Source: Marinigracilibium pacificum (GTDB lineage: Bacteria > Bacteroidota > Bacteroidia > Cytophagales > Cyclobacteriaceae). From it: a stretch of DNA of 64,000 nt. A program made the translations under genes and the position numbers. The notes under the pieces were generated by a model. The model saw only the letters and a program-made list of their open reading frames with translations, did not search any database and was not told the origin of the DNA. The stretch spans positions 183,838-247,837 of the forward strand of contig NZ_JABBNU010000011.1 in the NCBI RefSeq assembly GCF_012926615.1, in the 5' to 3' direction. Below are positions 54,383-63,718 of this stretch, piece by piece (the first letter of the stretch is position 1; every line of letters starts with the position of its first letter).

Positions 54383-55655
54383 AAAATTATTCAAGGAGGC
54401 ACAAAATTATATTCCCGGAGGGGTAAACTCACCGGTAAGAGCATTTAAGGCTGTAGGAGGGGATCCGCTATTTATCAGTTCTGCCAAAGGTGCTTTTATG
54501 TATGATGAGGATGGGAATGCTTATTATGATTTAATTAATTCATGGGGTCCAATGATTCTTGGGCATGCTCATCCTGAAATCGAAACAGCCGTAAGGAATG
54601 CAATTGGAAATTCACTTTCTTTTGGAGCACCAAATTCGAAGGAGGTTGATATAGCCAGATTGATAATTGATATGGTGCCTTCAATCGAAAAGGTTAGAAT
54701 GGTAAACTCAGGTACTGAGGCAACTATGTCTGCGATTCGATTAGCCAGAGGTTATACTAATAGAAATAAGATTATAAAGATGGAAGGGTGTTACCATGGT
54801 CATGGTGACAGCTTTTTGATTGCTGCCGGTAGTGGTGCTATGACATTAGGAACTCCAAATAGTCCTGGTGTTACTCAAGGGACGGCTAATGATACATTGA
54901 CAGTTCCTTTTAATGATTTGGATTCAGTTGATAAATTGATTTCAGAGGTTGGAGATGATATCGCAGCGATTATTTTAGAACCTGTAGCGGGCAATATGGG
55001 ATGTGTATTACCCAAAGAAGGCTATTTGAAAGGGTTAAGAGAAAGATGCGACAAGCATGGTATCGTGTTGATATTTGATGAGGTGATGACAGGCTTCAGG
55101 TTAGCTCAAGGTGGTGCACAGGAAGTATTTAATGTAATGCCTGATTTGACTACTCTTGGTAAAATTATCGGAGGTGGTATGCCTGTAGGAGCTTATGGTG
55201 GTAAAAAGGAAATTATGGAGTTTGTAGCTCCGACTGGCCCTGTTTATCAGGCGGGTACTCTTTCTGGTAATCCTGTTGCTATGGCTGCGGGAATGGCGAT
55301 GTTGAGTCAGCTAAAAGAAAATCCTGATGTGTACGCGAAACTTGCATCGTTAACGGAGAAATTACATAATGGCTTACAAGCAGTAAACGATAAATTGAAC
55401 TTGCCTTATACAATCAACAGATTAGGTTCGATGATCTCAATTTTCTTTACAGATAGAGAAGTTATTGATCTTGAAACAGCTAAAACTTGTGATACTGGTT
55501 TATTTGGCAAGTATTTTCAGGCAATGCTTGAAGAAGGTGTTTATTTACCTCCTGCACAGTTTGAAACATGGTTTTTATCTTATTCACTTACTGAAGGTGA
55601 TATAGACAAGATAATAACAGCCCATGAAAATGCTATCAAGAAAATATTGAAATAG
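54357..55655 (+). CDS. hemL: Glutamate-1-semialdehyde 2,1-aminomutase
   Basis: A 432-residue class III PLP enzyme making 5-aminolevulinate for haem. Blocks: YIPGGVNSPVRAFKAVGG, VNSGTEATMSAIRLARGYT, GCYHGHGDSFL, PLP-contacting Asp241 (IFDEVMTGFR) and Lys269 (TTLGKIIGGGMPVGAYGG), and the PVYQAGTLSGNP finish. The start overlaps the upstream gene by 26 bases in another frame; the next Met is far inside the domain. Haem is needed by the cbb3 oxidase encoded elsewhere in the window. A strong terminator follows. Confidence 0.97.
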   Translation: MSRSIETSKKLFKEAQNYIPGGVNSPVRAFKAVGGDPLFISSAKGAFMYDEDGNAYYDLINSWGPMILGHAHPEIETAVRNAIGNSLSFGAPNSKEVDIARLIIDMVPSIEKVRMVNSGTEATMSAIRLARGYTNRNKIIKMEGCYHGHGDSFLIAAGSGAMTLGTPNSPGVTQGTANDTLTVPFNDLDSVDKLISEVGDDIAAIILEPVAGNMGCVLPKEGYLKGLRERCDKHGIVLIFDEVMTGFRLAQGGAQEVFNVMPDLTTLGKIIGGGMPVGAYGGKKEIMEFVAPTGPVYQAGTLSGNPVAMAAGMAMLSQLKENPDVYAKLASLTEKLHNGLQAVNDKLNLPYTINRLGSMISIFFTDREVIDLETAKTCDTGLFGKYFQAMLEEGVYLPPAQFETWFLSYSLTEGDIDKIITAHENAIKKILK

Positions 55656-55675
55656 AGTATAAATAATGTTTTTAT

Positions 55676-55710
55676 AAAAAGCTGTCTGATATGAATCAGG
55701 CAGCTTTTTT
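55676..55710. terminator. Bidirectional terminator between hemL and the DUF3667 gene
   Basis: A 15-pair stem (55676-55690 with 55695-55709, one G-T) around ATGA, flanked by A and T tracts. It serves both convergent genes. Confidence 0.92.
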
Positions 55711-55713
55711 TAT

Positions 55714-56820
55714 TTAAAATAAGTATAAGCTCAAAGAGAGCTCCATTATAAAGGCTATTGATAATAATGAAATATAAAGAAAACCAAGAAAATTAAACTT
55801 GATAAATGTTTTAAACCAGCCTTGTTTATATACTTTCAGAAATGATATATAACAATAAGTTGTAACTACTATAAATGCATAAAAAGCGATTGTTGGAGTG
55901 ATACTAAAATTTATTATTAGGAAAATCGATAACCCATATATGAAATAGGCAAAAGAGTGTAGATATAGCCCATGGATAATATGATTGATATATAAAAAAT
56001 TAGTGTTTATATACAGTATCTTCAATATTAGTGCAAATAAGGGAAGAAGAATAAACATCATAATCGGAAGATTTTTTAATATGTATCCTACCAGATATGT
56101 TTTGTCACTTCTAATAACTTTTATTGCTTGATATGCTAATGTGTATTTTACTTTTTCTGATTTATTAATATCAAGACTATCCATGCAATTTTCAATAGTC
56201 AGATCATTATTATTGGCAAGAAAATATACCTTTTCCCATAACTCTGTTGTCGTGTCATTTTCAGCATAACCAAGAGAATCCAGGTCAAGAGAAAATGTTT
56301 TGCCCAGTTTATTTCTGGAAGTAGAATCAGGAAATCTTTTGTCAATCTCCTTTTCAATTGCAAACCTTATTGAATCCTTATTCTCAACATTGCTAAGTTT
56401 ACTATCTAGAGTGGAGTCTATTACATTTAAAACTTCTTGTCGATTTTCTTCTGATAATTCCTGCTCTAGTTTCTTTTTATCAATTTCTATTTCACTCGCT
56501 ATCTTTTTGCCTAAATAACCAATAACAAAAAAGTAGAATAAGGATAAAACCAGATACATTCTTATCGGATTGAAATAGGTATTTCGCTTACCTGAATTAA
56601 ATGTATTTGTCAGTTTGCCAGGGTAAAATAAAAAAGGAATTATACTCTTGGGTAATTTGCCATCTAGAGCCAGCGTATTAGAAATGAACTCTGATAATAT
56701 CAAACCAACGGAAATATTCTGATCACTATTTTCCTGCCCGCACTTAGGACAAAAATCATCCTGAATTTTAAGAGGTGAATTACAATTTAAACAATATGGA
56801 TGCTTGCGCCTGTTTTTCAT
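55714..56820 (-). CDS. DUF3667 membrane protein with N-terminal zinc ribbon
   Basis: A 368-residue protein. The preferred start is ATG 56820 (MKNRRKHPYCLNC); the frame runs upstream to a TTG at 56835. The zinc ribbon CLNC...CPKCGQ (about 10-30) is followed by the DUF3667 block FNSGKRNTYFNPIRMYLVLSLFYFF. A soluble, charged region (about 110-235) follows, then four C-terminal helices. The function of this Bacteroidota family is not known. It stands alone. Confidence 0.85.
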   Translation of the reverse strand: MKNRRKHPYCLNCNSPLKIQDDFCPKCGQENSDQNISVGLILSEFISNTLALDGKLPKSIIPFLFYPGKLTNTFNSGKRNTYFNPIRMYLVLSLFYFFVIGYLGKKIASEIEIDKKKLEQELSEENRQEVLNVIDSTLDSKLSNVENKDSIRFAIEKEIDKRFPDSTSRNKLGKTFSLDLDSLGYAENDTTTELWEKVYFLANNNDLTIENCMDSLDINKSEKVKYTLAYQAIKVIRSDKTYLVGYILKNLPIMMFILLPLFALILKILYINTNFLYINHIIHGLYLHSFAYFIYGLSIFLIINFSITPTIAFYAFIVVTTYCYISFLKVYKQGWFKTFIKFNFLGFLYISLLSIAFIMELSLSLYLF

Positions 56821-57012
56821 GCGGGCAAAATACAAAATGATTTTAAATTTTAATTACTTTAAACTTACATCAACTGGTGATTTAATTGTATTTGCAAGGG
56901 ATGTTATTGAAGGAGAATTAAATTATAAGTATTATTGTATTGATAATTAAATATTTTGCATAATATTTACTAATATCACTATATTTATATACTGTAAAAT
57001 TTTTTTAATACT

Positions 57013-58011
57013 GTGATAAGAAATCTTTTCATTTTTTCGGTATTGTTGTCTGCCGCTGTGTTTAGCATTTCAGGCCAGGGAAGTACTGTGACCTACGAGG
57101 AATTGTACGATGATCCCTATGATACAAAAAAACTATTTATTCATTTTCAACCTCTATACGGTGAAGTGTGGAGTACAAATGTGAATATTGGTTTTGGTAT
57201 GGAAGCTGAGTACCTTATGGATAAATTACAGATAAGAGCAGCAGCCAGAAAAGCATATGGAAAGGCATTTGATATGACCAGAGATGCTGCCATTAAGAAT
57301 GCATCAGTAAATACAAATGTAGATGCTCCATGGAATATCCTGAATTATTACGAAGCTGGAGTTACATATCATATAAAGGATTTTGAATCTGATTCGGAAA
57401 CAAAGATTGTTTTATATTCTGATCGATACAGAAAGAATAACAAATGGGCAGCGAGTACCCCAGAGTTGATAAAGATTCCAAGTAAAGTAAGGAAAATTTA
57501 TGGTGCCAGATTAGGTGGTAAATACTATGATTCCTCAGTTGACCTGGATAGGGCAATGAAAAATCAGGGTACAATGCTTAATTCACCTTCTGGTGAGCCT
57601 ATTGCTGCAGATGCTAAAGTCTATTCAAATATGAGTAGTTATGCAATCTATCTTGGTGGTTCAATGAGTTGGTATAAAAATATTGCTATTGATCCTGATA
57701 GAAGCTTTGGTGTATTGATTAATGACTTAATGTTTACAACATATTTTGATCTTATTTATGCACCAGGACTTAAAGTTGAAGATGTATTCTATAATGGAGA
57801 AGTTTATAGTGCTGATGATATTGAATTAACAAAGTTTGGTTTCAGAGCGGGTTTGCAGGGTAAATTTAACCGTACCTGGGGATGGAGTTATAATATTGAA
57901 ACAGGTATAAGACCGACTGTAAAAACTCAAGGATTTTATATTATGGGTAAAATTAGTTTTCCAGTATTCGCAACAAAACTCGAAAATACCAGAGAAGCTT
58001 TTGGTAAATAA
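57013..58011 (+). CDS. Exported protein of unknown function, probably outer-membrane associated
   Basis: A 332-residue protein I do not recognise. It starts at GTG with a signal peptide (MIRNLFIFSVLLSAAVFSISG, cleavage near residue 22). The mature part has alternating strands such as KLFIHFQPLYGEVWSTNVNIGFGMEAEYLM, TKIVLYSDRYR, YAIYLGGSMSWYKNI and GFYIMGKISFPVFA, and ends in aromatic-rich strands. This suits a beta-barrel in the outer membrane, but no family motif is clear. It ends at a strong terminator and lies in front of hutI. Confidence 0.65.
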   Translation: MIRNLFIFSVLLSAAVFSISGQGSTVTYEELYDDPYDTKKLFIHFQPLYGEVWSTNVNIGFGMEAEYLMDKLQIRAAARKAYGKAFDMTRDAAIKNASVNTNVDAPWNILNYYEAGVTYHIKDFESDSETKIVLYSDRYRKNNKWAASTPELIKIPSKVRKIYGARLGGKYYDSSVDLDRAMKNQGTMLNSPSGEPIAADAKVYSNMSSYAIYLGGSMSWYKNIAIDPDRSFGVLINDLMFTTYFDLIYAPGLKVEDVFYNGEVYSADDIELTKFGFRAGLQGKFNRTWGWSYNIETGIRPTVKTQGFYIMGKISFPVFATKLENTREAFGK

Positions 58012-58029
58012 TAAAATACTAACTTATTT

Positions 58030-58058
58030 AAAAAGGGACTTATCGGTCCCTTTTTTTT
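58030..58058 (+). terminator. Terminator between the unknown exported protein gene and hutI
   Basis: AAAAAGGGAC (58030-58039) pairs with GTCCCTTTTT (58046-58055) around TTATCG, followed by more T. It implies hutI has its own promoter in the short space before 58070. Confidence 0.9.
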
Positions 58059-58069
58059 ATTTTTACTAT

Positions 58070-59317
58070 ATGGAACTAATTGTTAAGAATATAAAAATAT
58101 TGGCTCAGGTTGAGGATACAATTAAAAAAACAGTATCCGGACCTTCAATTAAAACTGTTCCCACAATTGAAGATGCCTGGCTTTATGTAAAGGATGGACT
58201 AATCGAAGACTTTGGTAAAATGGAGGAGTTTCCTTCTGACCTGTTAAATTTGGAAAGTGTTGATGCCTCAGATCGAATTGTACTTCCGGCATGGGTAGAT
58301 TCACATACACACCTTGTATTTGCTGGCACAAGGGAGTCGGAATTTGTTGATAAAATTAATGGATTGAGCTATGCTGAAATTGCTAAAAGGGGTGGAGGTA
58401 TTTTAAATAGTGCAGGTAGATTACAACAAACTTCAGAACAAGAACTGCTGGAGCAGACTTTAGTCCGTGCAGAGCAAATAATGTCAATGGGTACCGGAAC
58501 TGTTGAGATTAAAAGTGGATATGGGTTAACATTGAAGGATGAACTGAAAATGTTAAGAGTAGCTAAAAGGGTAGGAGAAGAAACTGCCTTAAATGTAAAA
58601 ACAACATTTTTGGGTGCTCATGCCGTACCTAAAAACTATTCTAAGGAGGATTACCTTGATTTGGTAATTAAGGATATGATACCTCAGGTAGCTGAAGAAA
58701 AATTAGCTGAATATTGTGATGTATTTTGTGAAGATGGATTTTTTAGTCAGGATGAGACTGAACGAGTACTAAAAGCTGCCCTTGAATATGGGTTAAAACC
58801 TAAAGTTCATGCTAATCAATTGAATTTTTCCGGAGGGGTTCAGGTTGGAGTCAAATGTGGTGCGGTTAGTGTTGATCATCTAGAGTCTAGTGGGGATGAG
58901 GAAATTAAAGTATTAAAGGGAAGTAATACTATACCTACGTTACTACCAGGAGCAGCTTTCTTTATTCGAACATCGTACCCTCCGGCAAGAGATATGATTG
59001 AAGCCGGGCTACCTGTTGCATTGGCAACAGATTTTAATCCGGGAAGTTCACCTACTGGAAATATGAATTTTATGATGTCATTAGCCTGTGTGCAAATGCG
59101 AATGACCCCTCAAGAAGCTATAAATGCTGCTACAATTAATGCTGCAGCTGCTCTCGAAATGTCACATGAAGTAGGAAGTATTGCAAGAGGAAAAAAAGCA
59201 GACTTTATCATTACAGAAAAAATACCTTCCCTTGATTTTATACCATATAATTATGCGCACAATCCAGTATATAATTTATATCTGAAAGGTGAAAAGGTAA
59301 TTCAAAATGAACGTTAA
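58070..59317 (+). CDS. hutI: Imidazolonepropionase
   Basis: A 415-residue amidohydrolase of histidine degradation, opening imidazolone-5-propionate. The start at ATG 58070 (MELIVKNIKILAQVED) is chosen because an upstream frame runs through the terminator. Metal and substrate blocks: H79 and H81 in DSHTHLVFAGTRESEF, VEIKSGYGLT, HANQLNFSGG, VSVDHLES and LATDFNPGSSPTGNM. No hutU, hutH or hutG gene is adjacent here. Its stop is followed by a compact terminator. Confidence 0.96.
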   Translation: MELIVKNIKILAQVEDTIKKTVSGPSIKTVPTIEDAWLYVKDGLIEDFGKMEEFPSDLLNLESVDASDRIVLPAWVDSHTHLVFAGTRESEFVDKINGLSYAEIAKRGGGILNSAGRLQQTSEQELLEQTLVRAEQIMSMGTGTVEIKSGYGLTLKDELKMLRVAKRVGEETALNVKTTFLGAHAVPKNYSKEDYLDLVIKDMIPQVAEEKLAEYCDVFCEDGFFSQDETERVLKAALEYGLKPKVHANQLNFSGGVQVGVKCGAVSVDHLESSGDEEIKVLKGSNTIPTLLPGAAFFIRTSYPPARDMIEAGLPVALATDFNPGSSPTGNMNFMMSLACVQMRMTPQEAINAATINAAAALEMSHEVGSIARGKKADFIITEKIPSLDFIPYNYAHNPVYNLYLKGEKVIQNER

Positions 59318-59320
59318 TTG

Positions 59321-59346
59321 AAAGCCCGGGTAACCCGGGTTTTTTT
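59321..59346. terminator. Terminator between hutI and the OmpA-family gene
   Basis: CCCGGG TAA CCCGGG with flanking G-T and three A-T pairs (59321-59343), then T-run. Its end overlaps the stop of the convergent gene. Confidence 0.88.
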
Positions 59347-60205
59347 ATAATAAATCATAAAGAGAGTTTAAGTCAGGAGTTAAGATAATCTCTGTTCTTC
59401 TGTTTTTTGATTTTCCCTCTTTGCTATTATTTTCTGAAATGGGGTGGTGTTCACCTCTGCCCGATGCTATAATTAGAGTAGGGTCGACACCATTTGAAAT
59501 TAAAGCCCTGACTACTTCAGTTGCTCTCATTACAGAAAGATCCCAATTATCATTCATATACCTTCCTTTTGAACTGATGGGCACATTGTCAGTGTGTCCC
59601 TCGACCATAATATTTATGTCTGATTGTGATTTTAGTACGTTGGCTAATTGCTTAATTGCCTCTATACCTTTTGGATCAATATCTTTACTTCCCGACTTGA
59701 ATAAAAGCTGTTCGGATAATGAAACATATACTTTGCCGTTCTGAATGCTTACGGTTAAATCACTTTTTTCAAAATTTAAAAGCGCATTTGAAACGATATT
59801 GCGAATTTTTTCGACTGCAGCATTTTTTTCTGCAATCATCGCTTCCAGCTCATTAATTTTTTCAGCTCTTGAATTCAGATCTTCATTTAAATTTCTATTT
59901 TCCCTTAAGGCTGAATCAAGTTGAGATTCTTTTTGTAACAATGATCTTTCTTTTTGTGAAAGACTGCTTTCAAAAGACGAAATGGTTGAACTTAACTTTT
60001 GTTCAAGTTCGGAATTACTGCTTTCCAGTGAGTTGATTGTAGATTTTAATTGTTGATTTTCTCCTTTATAGTGATTGATTTTTTTTTCGTTCCCTGCATT
60101 TTCAGCAATTAATCTGGATTTTTCAACTAAAGCTTCATCATACTTTTTCTTTGAGACAACGCAACTGGTTAAACAAAAAAATATTAAAAAGTAAAAGTTT
60201 TTCAT
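59345..60205 (-). CDS. OmpA-family peptidoglycan-binding lipoprotein with coiled coil
   Basis: A 286-residue lipoprotein: MKNFYFLIFFCLTSC has a lipobox ending in Cys15 (start 60205; the frame extends 13 codons further). Residues ~20-140 are a long heptad-rich coiled coil. The C-terminal OmpA/MotB domain (about 160-280) has LFKSGSKDIDPKGIEAI, VEGHTDNVPISS, RATEVVRAL and NRRTEIILTP, the peptidoglycan-binding pattern. It likely tethers the outer membrane to the wall. Confidence 0.9.
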   Translation of the reverse strand: MKNFYFLIFFCLTSCVVSKKKYDEALVEKSRLIAENAGNEKKINHYKGENQQLKSTINSLESSNSELEQKLSSTISSFESSLSQKERSLLQKESQLDSALRENRNLNEDLNSRAEKINELEAMIAEKNAAVEKIRNIVSNALLNFEKSDLTVSIQNGKVYVSLSEQLLFKSGSKDIDPKGIEAIKQLANVLKSQSDINIMVEGHTDNVPISSKGRYMNDNWDLSVMRATEVVRALISNGVDPTLIIASGRGEHHPISENNSKEGKSKNRRTEIILTPDLNSLYDLL

Positions 60206-60281
60206 AGCAACTAAAGTTGGTTTGATTTTGTATATTGAACGCAATTAAAACCAAAATTTTTTCAATAAACCATCAAATAGA

Positions 60282-61148
60282 ATGAAATATACCGAAGGAA
60301 TGTTAAAAGAAGATGCTCTGAAAGGAAAAACCATTGTGGTTACAGGAGGAGGAACAGGTCTTGGAAGATCAATGGGGAAATATTTTCTTGAATTAGGAGC
60401 AAACCTTGTTATAACAAGTCGAAAATTAGACGTTTTAAAAGAAGCTGCAAAAGAGCTGGAAGATGAAACGGGAGGAAAAGTTTTGCCTCTTGCATGTGAT
60501 GTTAGAGTATATGAAGATGTTGAAAAGGTAATTAGTGATACAATTGATCACTTTGGTCAAATAGATGGTTTTTTAAATAATGCAGCGGGTAATTTTATTT
60601 CACCTACCGAGCGCTTATCTCACAGAGCGTTTGATACTGTAGTTGATATAGTTTTAAAAGGGACTTACAATTGTACTCTGGCAATGGGTAAAAAGTGGAT
60701 AGACCTAAAGCAAGGGGGAGTCTTTTTAAATATCGTTACTACTTATGCATGGACAGGAACTGGCTATACTGTACCTTCTGCATGTGCAAAAGCCGGTGTA
60801 CTGGCATTGACCAGATCTTTGGCCGTTGAATGGGCTAAGTATAACATTCGAACTAATGCTATTGCTCCTGGGCCATTTCCAACCAAAGGGGCATGGGAAA
60901 GACTATTACCTGGAGATCTTGCAGAAAAGTTCAGCATGAAAAATAAAGTGCCAGTAGGTCGTCATGGAGATCATCAAGAGCTTGCAAATCTTGCAGCTTA
61001 TTTGATGTCTGATTATTCTTCATATGTAAATGGTGATGTAATTACCATTGATGGTGGTGAATGGCTTAAAGGTGCTGGCCAATTCAATTTACTTGAAGAA
61101 GTAACCTCTGAAATGTGGGATATGCTCGAGCAAATGAGAAAAAAGTAA
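60282..61148 (+). CDS. 2,4-dienoyl-CoA reductase, short-chain dehydrogenase (DECR1) type
   Basis: A 288-residue SDR. The cofactor loop TGGGTGLG is at 21-28, NNAAGNF near 99. TTYAWTGTGYTVPSACAKAG has Tyr155 and Lys170. The 15-residue spacing and the PSAxAKAG wording match mitochondrial DECR1 rather than ordinary YxxxK SDRs, so it probably reduces 2,4-dienoyl-CoA with NADPH in unsaturated fatty-acid oxidation. PGPFPTKGAWERL follows, as in DECR1. It is divergent from the OmpA-family gene and ends at a terminator. Confidence 0.88.
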   Translation: MKYTEGMLKEDALKGKTIVVTGGGTGLGRSMGKYFLELGANLVITSRKLDVLKEAAKELEDETGGKVLPLACDVRVYEDVEKVISDTIDHFGQIDGFLNNAAGNFISPTERLSHRAFDTVVDIVLKGTYNCTLAMGKKWIDLKQGGVFLNIVTTYAWTGTGYTVPSACAKAGVLALTRSLAVEWAKYNIRTNAIAPGPFPTKGAWERLLPGDLAEKFSMKNKVPVGRHGDHQELANLAAYLMSDYSSYVNGDVITIDGGEWLKGAGQFNLLEEVTSEMWDMLEQMRKK

Positions 61149-61176
61149 AATAACTTATATTGAAAAATCACTGATT

Positions 61177-61200
61177 AAAGCCGGTTTACCGGCTTTTTTT
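61177..61200 (+). terminator. Terminator after the dienoyl-CoA reductase gene
   Basis: AAAGCCGG (61177-61184) and CCGGCTTT (61189-61196) around TTTA, followed by T residues. Confidence 0.92.
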
Positions 61201-61770
61201 ATTTTTTTAAATGAATGTTTAAAAACTTACACCACAGATTTTTTTAAGTTCTTATATGAAAAATACAATGCATCGGATTAAGTCATTTCTTAATCTGATG
61301 TTAAGGATTTGTTATGAATTAGTGATTGTATATGCTGGTGATATTTTTTCGATCTAAGATTTGTACAATGATTTCTTAGTCTTTCTGCTAATAAATTTTA
61401 ATCGGATAGGTTTAAAGACTAGCTAATTAGGGAAATAAGGTAATGGTTTTGTTTATGCCTTATAGGGTGTGTAGCAGGTTGAATATGAATCGTTTAGAGA
61501 GTTTTTCTGTGTTTGCTAAATTTTTTATACTAAGTGAATATTTAAATATTTACTTAGTAAAATTCAATAAACCAGAAGAAACAGTACATTACCCAATTTG
61601 AAGAATAAAACCAAGAATAATTATATTGCGTTAATATTTATGAGCAGTGAAACAATAAACGATTTGATTTTACTGTTTTAATAACAAGAAGTAAATAGTG
61701 TTTATTATTTGGTTTTAAGAAAACAATCAGGTGTTGAGTCACTTGAAATTGTTGATCGTGTGTAGTGGTA
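61201..61770. other. Gene-free AT-rich island between convergent genes
   Basis: About 570 bases between two terminators. I see no convincing ORF, tRNA or known RNA. It contains a hairpin at 61271-61300 (CATCGGATTAAG/CTTAATCTGATG, one wobble) and a 32-base palindrome at 61528-61559. It could hold a small RNA or decayed DNA. Confidence 0.6.
61528..61559. repeat. 32-base near-perfect palindrome
   Basis: Left half TACTAAGTGAATATTT is the reverse complement of the right half AAATATTTACTTAGTA except for one position, which would be a G-U pair in RNA. There is no loop. It might bind a dimeric protein or extrude as a cruciform. Confidence 0.8.
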
Positions 61771-61771
61771 A

Positions 61772-61799
61772 AAAAAGCTGTCCCAATGGACAGCTTTTT
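61772..61799 (-). terminator. Terminator of typA
   Basis: A 12-pair perfect stem, AAAAAGCTGTCC (61772-61783) with GGACAGCTTTTT (61788-61799), loop CAAT. A and T tracts occur on both sides, so it could work in either direction. Confidence 0.93.
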
Positions 61800-61808
61800 A
61801 TTTTTAGA

Positions 61809-63614
61809 TTAATCTTGTTTCTGGCTCATTCGCTTACGCTCATTTTCATCCAGATAAATCTTTCTCATTCTTATATTTTCAGGAGTAATTTCCAAATACT
61901 CATCTTTTTGGATGTACTCAAGAGCTTCTTCCAAGCTAAATTTTCTAGGAGGTGCAATTCTAACATTTTCGTCAGTACCCGCAGCCCTTACGTTACTTAA
62001 TTTTTTACCTTTTTGTACATTTACTACAAGGTCGCTATCGCGTGAGTGCTCACCAATAACCATTCCTGTGTATAATTCATCACCTGGCTCAATAAAGAAA
62101 ACACCTCTATCTTGAAGTTTGTCAATTGAATAAGCAGTACAAGGACCTGCTTCCATACTGATAATTGATCCATTTATTCTACCAGGGATAGTGCCTTTAT
62201 ATGGTTCATAGCTCTTAAATCTATGAGTCATGATTGCTTCACCGGCAGTTGCAGTTAACACCTGGTTTCTCAGGCCAATTAATCCTCTTGAAGGAATATT
62301 AAACTCAAGGTGTTGTAAGTCGCCTTTTGGTTCCATAATAATTAACTCACCTTTTCTTTGAGTTGCTAATTCAATTACTTTACCAGCAGATTCTTCCGGA
62401 ACATCAACAACCAAAGACTCAATAGGTTCGTGCTTAACACCATCAACCTCTTTAAATAAAACTTGAGGCTGACCAACTTGCAATTCATAACCTTCTCTTC
62501 TCATTGTTTCGATCAATACAGAAAGGTGAAGTACACCTCGACCGAATACAATAAATTTATCTTCACTATCAGTTTCCTGAATTCTTAGAGCAAGGTTCTT
62601 TTCAGTTTCTTTGAAAAGCCTGTCTCTTAAGTGTCTTGAAGTTACAAACTTACCTTCTTTTCCAAAGAAAGGAGAGTTGTTGATTGTAAACAACATACTC
62701 ATAGTAGGCTCATCGATTGCAATTCTTGGTAGCGGCTCAGGGTTATCGATATCAGCGATTGTATCACCAATGTCAAATCCTTCTACACCAATAAGAGCAC
62801 ATATATCGCCACTTTCTACTTTGTTTGTCTTTTGGCGTCCAAGTCCTTCAAATACTTGAACTTCCTTAACTTTAACTTTTTTTATTGAACCATCTTTTTT
62901 GCAAAGACCGTATTGCTTTCCTTCTTCGATAGCTCCCCTGTAAATTCTTCCAATAGCAATTCTTCCAGTGAAAGAACTAAAGTCAAGTGATGTGATCTGC
63001 ATTTGAGTAGTTCCTTCATTTTTTGGAGCTGGAGGAATGAATTCCAGGATAGCGTCCAATAAAGGAGTAATGTTATCAGTTGGCTTTTGCCAGTCTGTAC
63101 TCATCCATCCTTGTTTTGAAGATCCATAGATTGTTGGAAAGTCTAATTGTTCTTCAGTTGCTTCAAGGTTGAACATCAGATCAAATACTTGTTCATGAAC
63201 TTCGTCTGGACGGCAGTTAGGTTTGTCAACTTTATTAACTACCACAATCGGTTTCAATCCAAGTTTAATTGCTTTGTCTAATACGAATCTTGTTTGAGGC
63301 ATTGGTCCTTCAAAGGCATCTACCAAAAGCAAAACTCCATCAGCCATTTTCAATACTCGCTCAACTTCACCACCAAAATCGGCGTGACCAGGAGTATCAA
63401 TTATATTGATTTTAACATCTTTATACTTAACAGATACATTTTTTGAAAGAATAGTGATGCCACGTTCTCTTTCAAGATCATTGTTGTCCAGGATTAACTC
63501 CCCTGTATCATCATTACTGCGCAATAATTTACTTTCATGAATAATTTTGTCAACCAATGTAGTTTTACCGTGGTCAACGTGGGCAATGATAGCCACATTT
63601 CTAATTTCCTGCAT
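61809..63614 (-). CDS. typA: Translational GTPase TypA/BipA
   Basis: A 601-residue ribosome-associated GTPase. G1 is AHVDHGKTT (11-19), G2 RGITI, G3 DTPGHADF, G4 VVNKVDKP. Domains resembling EF-G II and V follow, and the BipA-specific C-terminal domain contains GLIGLRNQVLTATAGEAIMTHRF and RKFSLEEALEYIQKDEYLEITPENIRMRK. It assists ribosome assembly and stress responses. The start ATG lies 20 bases after a TAATTTTG box. A strong terminator follows. Confidence 0.97.
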   Translation of the reverse strand: MQEIRNVAIIAHVDHGKTTLVDKIIHESKLLRSNDDTGELILDNNDLERERGITILSKNVSVKYKDVKINIIDTPGHADFGGEVERVLKMADGVLLLVDAFEGPMPQTRFVLDKAIKLGLKPIVVVNKVDKPNCRPDEVHEQVFDLMFNLEATEEQLDFPTIYGSSKQGWMSTDWQKPTDNITPLLDAILEFIPPAPKNEGTTQMQITSLDFSSFTGRIAIGRIYRGAIEEGKQYGLCKKDGSIKKVKVKEVQVFEGLGRQKTNKVESGDICALIGVEGFDIGDTIADIDNPEPLPRIAIDEPTMSMLFTINNSPFFGKEGKFVTSRHLRDRLFKETEKNLALRIQETDSEDKFIVFGRGVLHLSVLIETMRREGYELQVGQPQVLFKEVDGVKHEPIESLVVDVPEESAGKVIELATQRKGELIIMEPKGDLQHLEFNIPSRGLIGLRNQVLTATAGEAIMTHRFKSYEPYKGTIPGRINGSIISMEAGPCTAYSIDKLQDRGVFFIEPGDELYTGMVIGEHSRDSDLVVNVQKGKKLSNVRAAGTDENVRIAPPRKFSLEEALEYIQKDEYLEITPENIRMRKIYLDENERKRMSQKQD

Positions 63615-63633
63615 ATGCCATTTAATTTGGGCG

Positions 63634-63641
63634 CAAAATTA
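63634..63641 (-). promoter_or_regulatory. Putative -7 box of typA
   Basis: The minus strand reads TAATTTTG (TAnnTTTG), 19 bases before the typA ATG at 63614. Confidence 0.5.
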
Positions 63642-63718
63642 AATAATCAATTTGTATTAAACATCTTATCTCTGTTATTTAATTGTAACCAAATCCCAAC
63701 TGATAATCAGGAAATTAT

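Noticed and set aside
61256..61357. 33-codon ORF in the gene-free island
   Set aside because: No family features, no signal peptide, no promoter box, and it is covered in part by a hairpin. Chance ORFs of this size are common in AT-rich DNA.
61731..62000. 89-codon plus-strand ORF over the 3' end of typA
   Set aside because: It runs through the typA terminator and is antisense to conserved typA codons.
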